A stretch of DNA of 14,396 bases from an uncultured Collinsella sp. (GTDB taxonomy: Bacteria > Actinomycetota > Coriobacteriia > Coriobacteriales > Coriobacteriaceae), in contig CABRID010000051.1 in the NCBI GenBank assembly GCA_902470895.1, positions 1 through 14,396 on the forward strand, written 5' to 3'. A model generated the notes under the pieces. That model was not told the origin of the DNA, made no database searches, and saw only the letters and a program-made list of their open reading frames with translations. The stretch's first letter is position 1. Each line of letters starts with the position of its first letter. The translations under genes and the position numbers were made by a program. Below, in pieces: positions 13,920 to 14,396 of this stretch.

Positions 13920-14350
13920 ATGGCCGAACCCACGCTTTTGCCCGAGCGGCTTCAGTACCGCCCGACCAAGATCGAGCTCGACGAGAGCATCGAGAAGGCC
14001 AAGGCGACCCTTCTTAAGAAGATCAAGCGCTCGGTGTACGTCTACCGTGTTGACTGCGGCGGCTGCAACGGCTGCGAGATCGAGATCTTCGGTTCCATCA
14101 CGCCCGTCTTTGACGTCGAGCGCTTTGGCATCAAGGTCGTGCCCTCGCCCCGTCACGCCGATGTGCTGCTGTACACCGGTGCCGTGACGCGTGCCATGCG
14201 CATGCCGGCCCTGCGCGCCTTTGAGGCCGCACCCGATCCCAAGATCGTGGTGTCCTATGGCGCGTGTGGCTGCACCGGCGGCATCTTCTACGACAACTAC
14301 TGCGTCTGGGGTGGCACGGACAAGATCTTGCCGGTCGATGTCTATATCCC
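13920..14350 (+). CDS. hyfI: [NiFe]-hydrogenase small subunit HyfI (HycG/NuoB-like), 3' end missing
   Basis: The first 143 complete codons of a HycG/HyfI small subunit (E. coli about 252 residues). VYRVDCGGCNGCEIEIF (Cys46, Cys49, Cys52) and SYGACGCTGG (Cys116) hold ligands of the single [4Fe-4S] cluster next to the [NiFe] site, and RFGIKVVPSPRHADVL and VWGGTDKILPVDVYIP match the E. coli proteins closely. The last cluster ligand, expected right after VDVYIP as GCPP, is lost because genomic sequence stops at 14350 and adapter begins. Residues read after that point are artificial. An additional Cys118 occurs two residues after Cys116, where E. coli HyfI has Asn. AAGGAGGAG at 13906-13914 is the ribosome binding site, and the gap to hyfH is 2 bp. 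Confidence 0.93.
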
Positions 14351-14396
14351 CTGTCTCTTATACACATCTCCGAGCCCACGAGACCGAGGCTGATCT
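14351..14396 (+). other. Nextera sequencing adapter and index at contig end (artefact)
   Basis: 14351-14384 is the reverse complement of the Nextera read-2 transposase adapter, beginning CTGTCTCTTATACACATCT and ending CCCACGAGAC. It is followed by CGAGGCTG (14385-14392), which matches the Nextera i7 index N710, and ATCT (14393-14396), the start of the P7 flow-cell sequence. This is library adapter left in the assembly, not organism DNA. Base 14351 also serves as the third base of the last apparent Pro codon of hyfI. Confidence 0.98.

Noticed and set aside
14131..14379. Minus-strand ORF starting MGSEMCIRDR
   Set aside because: Its start is translated Nextera adapter and the rest is antisense to hyfI.

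Overview
This window is one end of an assembly contig. It holds a nearly complete formate hydrogenlyase (FHL) operon of the Hyf (FHL-2) type on the + strand, preceded by a small toxin-antitoxin pair on the - strand. The DNA is GC-rich with strong GC bias at third codon positions, has AGGAGG-type ribosome binding sites, and shows no sigma54 promoter. This fits a high-GC anaerobe such as a Coriobacteriia gut bacterium (Collinsella-like, a group known to form H2). The taxonomic assignment is inference, not shown by the sequence.

Layout: 37-829 (- strand) encodes a RelB/DinJ-type antitoxin followed by a PIN-domain-like protein, overlapping by 8 bp. 830-1257 is an AT-richer regulatory stretch. It carries several inverted repeats and, at its 3' end (1131-1248), a leader RNA that can fold into a multi-branched structure and could alternatively mask the Shine-Dalgarno site of the first operon gene. 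1258-14350 (+ strand) carries, in order: a HydN-like four-cluster ferredoxin, a selenocysteine formate dehydrogenase H (fdhF, in-frame TGA at 2269-2271 followed by a SECIS-like hairpin), then hyfA, hyfB, hyfC, hyfD, hyfE, hyfF, hyfG, hyfH and a truncated hyfI. Gaps from hyfA onward are -8 to +15 bp. A strong terminator-like hairpin sits between fdhF and hyfA. The last 46 bases (14351-14396) are not genomic: they are Nextera transposase adapter plus an 8-base index, so hyfI is cut by the assembly and not by biology.

How the genes work together: FdhF oxidises formate to CO2 at a Mo(W)-bis-MGD/Sec centre. Electrons pass through the four-cluster ferredoxins (HydN-like and/or HyfA) and then HyfH and HyfI to the [NiFe] site in HyfG, where protons are reduced to H2. 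HyfB, HyfD and HyfF are three antiporter-like membrane subunits related to complex I NuoL/M/N. With HyfC (NuoH-like) and HyfE they form the membrane arm, so the complex is built like an ion-pumping respiratory enzyme. In E. coli fdhF, hydN, hyc and hyf lie at separate loci; here the whole formate-to-H2 chain is in one transcription-direction block. Not seen in the window: a hyfR/fhlA regulator, a formate channel, the hyp maturation genes, the large-subunit protease and the sel genes. They may lie beyond the contig end or elsewhere.
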